From: Bog-159 sp035541265 | GTDB taxonomy: Bacteria; Acidobacteriota; Terriglobia; Bryobacterales; Bryobacteraceae | NCBI GenBank assembly: GCA_035541265.1 | Contig: DATKNQ010000142.1 | Location: 1-16,780, forward strand | DNA: 16,780 nucleotides | Direction: 5' to 3' | Shown: positions 15,070-16,780 of the stretch, in pieces | Numbering within the stretch: the stretch's first letter is position 1 | Layout: each line of letters starts with the position of its first letter | Program-made: the position numbers and the translations under genes | Notes under the pieces: model-generated | What the model was told of the DNA's origin: nothing | Database searches by the model: none | What the model saw: the letters and a program-made list of their open reading frames with translations, nothing else

Positions 15070-15464
15070 ACGGTTGTGTTCTGCGAGGTCGTGCCGACCA
15101 CGCCCGTCCCCATGAAAATCAACACCGCGCCCAGCCACTGCCGGCCGGTCACAGCTTCATGCAGGAAGACCTGTCCGAACAGGGTGGCCAGCACGTATCC
15201 GACAGCCGTCACCGGCAGCACGTAACTCAAATCCGCCAGGCCCAAAAGCGCCAACCGCGTCAACAGCGACAGGATCAGCATGACGATGCCCAGCGCCACA
15301 AACGGATTCGTCATCGCCCACAAGTAGACCGCCGGATTCGCCGACAGCACTTGCGGAAAATGTTTCGTGCCCCAGGCCAGCGATAAATTGCCTAGCGGCC
15401 GCAGCAAAACGAACAGCAGCAATAACGAATAAGTGCGCAGGCGGAGCGCCGGACTGATATTCAT
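15066..15464 (-). CDS. Four-helix SMR/EamA-type membrane protein, subunit A (ArnE-like)
   Basis: A 132-residue integral membrane protein with helices near 11-31, 52-72, 78-98 and 110-125. The block ADLSYVLPVTAVGYVLATLFGQVFLHEAVTGRQWLG is a strong EamA/drug-metabolite-transporter half signature. Single four-helix units must pair, and the partner is encoded immediately downstream with a 4-base overlap (15066-15069). The start ATG at 15464 has GGAAG eight bases upstream; that site overlaps the palindrome at 15474-15490. The two proteins are not near-identical, so a heterodimer is more likely than a homodimer. Substrate unknown; a lipid-phosphate sugar is an attractive guess from the neighbours. 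Confidence 0.78.
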   Translation of the reverse strand: MNISPALRLRTYSLLLLFVLLRPLGNLSLAWGTKHFPQVLSANPAVYLWAMTNPFVALGIVMLILSLLTRLALLGLADLSYVLPVTAVGYVLATLFGQVFLHEAVTGRQWLGAVLIFMGTGVVGTTSQNTTV

Positions 15465-15473
15465 TGGTATTCT

Positions 15474-15490
15474 TCCAGCTTAAGCTGGAT
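15474..15490. promoter_or_regulatory. 17-base perfect palindrome between divergent genes, candidate operator
   Basis: TCCAGCTT-T-AAGCTGGA is a perfect 8-base inverted repeat around one central base, in the 82-base gap between the SMR pair and the phosphoesterase gene. A one-base centre rules out a normal RNA hairpin loop and suggests a dimeric protein site. On the minus strand its edge overlaps the ribosome site of the subunit A gene. On the plus side it lies about 33 bases upstream of a -10-like GATAAT (15523-15528). A regulator bound here could affect both genes. No regulator gene is adjacent. Confidence 0.4.
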
Positions 15491-15546
15491 GCCCGAACCG
15501 AGTCTACCTGGCGCCCTATGGGATAATAAGGCAAACAGAGGGTTGG

Positions 15547-16752
15547 ATGTCCTTCCGGCTCATTCTCACTATCGTATTCGCTGTGTTCCTGGCAAGCCAG
15601 CTTTTCTGGTTAGTGCGCGCACGGGCGATGGTACTCCGTATCGCGAAAACGCGCCGCACGCGCGTCGTCGTGGCCGCGGCCCTGCTGGCGGTCTACCTGT
15701 TATTGTTCGCCTTCAACTTCGGCCTCTTCGGCGGCCGCCACAGCCCGACCCGCCTCACCTGGTACGACGCACTCGTCTCCGCGCCGTTTGAATGGTGGGT
15801 GGCCTGTTCGCTGGTCGGGTTCCTGATCGCTGTGCTGCTCTGGCCCGTGAAAGGCGTGGCCGCCCTCGCCGGCGCGCTCGATTCGCCCGCCCGCCGCCAG
15901 TTCCTCGCACGCGGCGCCAACGCCGTAATCGCCGCGCCGTTCGTGGCCGGCGCCTACGGCCTGTTCTACGGCCGCCTCAATCTCGAAACCACCCAGCGGC
16001 GCATCCACATTGCCAGACTCCCCAAAGCCTTCGACGGATTCCGTATCGCGCAACTCTCCGACATTCACATCGGCCCCTTCATGCCAGCGGACGAAATCCG
16101 CAAATACGTCCGCATCACCAATGAGCTGAAGCCCGACCTGATCGCCCTCACCGGCGACTTCGTCACCTGGGATCCATCCACGCAGCACGCCGTCGTAAAT
16201 GCGCTCACCGGCTTGCACGCGCCCTTCGGTATCTTCGGCTGCCTCGGCAATCACGAAGCCTGGTCGCACACCGAAGACTCCATCACGGCCATGTTTCACG
16301 AAATCGGCATCCCCATCCTGCGCCGTTCGCGCGTTGCGGTAACCACGAATGGCGCATCCATCAACCTGATGGGCGTCGATTTCGAAACCACCCGCCACAT
16401 GGGCCCCGGCAGCTCCACTTTCGTCGGGACCTATCTTGAAGGCGTCGATAAGCTGATGGTTCCGGACACGGCCAACATCCTGATGAGCCATAACCCCGAC
16501 ACCTTCGATCGCGCCGCGGAGTTGGGCATCGATCTCAGCCTCGCCGGCCACACGCATGGCGGACAAGTGGCCCTCGAATTCGTCAGCCCCGAGATCGCGC
16601 CCAGCCGCTTGGTAACGCCGTATGTCGCCGGCTGGTTTGAAAAGCCCGGCGGGCAGCTCTACGTGAATCGCGGCATCGGCACCATCGGCGTACCGATTCG
16701 TATCGGCGCGCCGCCGGAAATTACGGTGTACGAACTCCGCCGCGAGGCGTGA
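15547..16752 (+). CDS. Membrane-anchored metallophosphoesterase (YkuE/YaeI/LpxG type) with internal Tat-like motif
   Basis: A calcineurin-like phosphoesterase probably acting on a phospholipid or lipid-linked phosphate at the membrane surface. Of 401 residues, 1-145 form four hydrophobic segments (about 4-23, 40-58, 84-99, 124-141). The enzyme domain follows with the five metal motifs: SDIH (171-174), TGDF (202-205), GNHE (234-237), MSHNP (313-317) and GHTHGG (334-339). ARRQFLARG (115-123) before segment 4 matches a twin-arginine motif like the one that begins Bacillus YkuE. Charge distribution (RARAMVLRIAKTRRTR after segment 1) predicts the RR loop inside and the enzyme outside. YaeI/LpxG relatives hydrolyse lipid A precursors or similar lipids. 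Start is ATG at 15547 with GAGGG four bases upstream; GATAAT at 15523-15528 is a weak -10. The last 28 bases of the window after its stop hold nothing recognisable. Confidence 0.88.
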   Translation: MSFRLILTIVFAVFLASQLFWLVRARAMVLRIAKTRRTRVVVAAALLAVYLLLFAFNFGLFGGRHSPTRLTWYDALVSAPFEWWVACSLVGFLIAVLLWPVKGVAALAGALDSPARRQFLARGANAVIAAPFVAGAYGLFYGRLNLETTQRRIHIARLPKAFDGFRIAQLSDIHIGPFMPADEIRKYVRITNELKPDLIALTGDFVTWDPSTQHAVVNALTGLHAPFGIFGCLGNHEAWSHTEDSITAMFHEIGIPILRRSRVAVTTNGASINLMGVDFETTRHMGPGSSTFVGTYLEGVDKLMVPDTANILMSHNPDTFDRAAELGIDLSLAGHTHGGQVALEFVSPEIAPSRLVTPYVAGWFEKPGGQLYVNRGIGTIGVPIRIGAPPEITVYELRREA

Positions 16753-16780
16753 GCGCCCTACGGCATCGCCTCGATACGCA

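Noticed and set aside
15069..15138. Longer N-terminus for the second SMR-type protein
   Set aside because: The extra 23 residues are polar and overlap the coding end of the partner; ATG 15069 gives the usual four-helix length and an ATGA junction.
15700..16566. A 288-residue minus-strand frame opposite the phosphoesterase
   Set aside because: Gly/Ala/Asp-rich shadow; all five phosphoesterase motifs lie on the plus strand.

Overview
The window looks like the chromosome of a high-GC Gram-negative bacterium. The best guess is an Acidobacteriota member of the Solibacter/Bryobacter type. The grounds are a single-gene fusion of LptC and LptA, a relic of a short-protein family I associate with that phylum, abundant Tat-type motifs, and general codon use. 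The phylum is inference. That the cell has an outer membrane follows from the lipopolysaccharide (LPS) transport genes.

Layout. Positions 1-43 hold the 5' part of a tRNA-Pro(UGG) gene on the minus strand, cut by the window edge. Positions 44-501 have no convincing gene but contain a few short AACTGRCC-type boxes that may be a worn IS21-like end. Next, on the minus strand, come a DUF5995 protein and a Tat-exported Gfo/Idh/MocA oxidoreductase. Positions 2515-3055 are gene-free except for a frameshifted relic of a small conserved protein. Then lptB and a 766-residue LptC-LptA fusion overlap by 4 bases and encode parts of the LPS export machine. Positions 6156-8285 form a compact three-gene unit: an ECF sigma factor, a zinc-finger membrane anti-sigma factor, and a 271-residue protein of unknown function. 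A solitary circularly permuted ATP-grasp enzyme follows (8378-9730).

The right-hand third looks like an envelope lipid or glycan modification locus. It has an ArnT-like membrane glycosyltransferase overlapping asnB, a divergent GT21 glycosyltransferase related to ceramide glucosyltransferase/HpnI, a pair of four-helix SMR/EamA subunits that recall ArnE/ArnF, and a divergent membrane-anchored metallophosphoesterase of the YkuE/YaeI type. A working model is that GT21 makes a lipid-linked sugar, the small pair flips it, and the ArnT-like enzyme transfers it to an outer envelope acceptor. AsnB would amidate a precursor or simply make asparagine. No single gene proves this model.

No CRISPR array, intact transposase, phage gene, rRNA or clear intrinsic terminator was seen. 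Most genes are ordinary. The most interesting items are the glycosyltransferase/flippase-like cluster, the phosphoesterase with an internal twin-arginine motif, and the sigma/anti-sigma/unknown trio.
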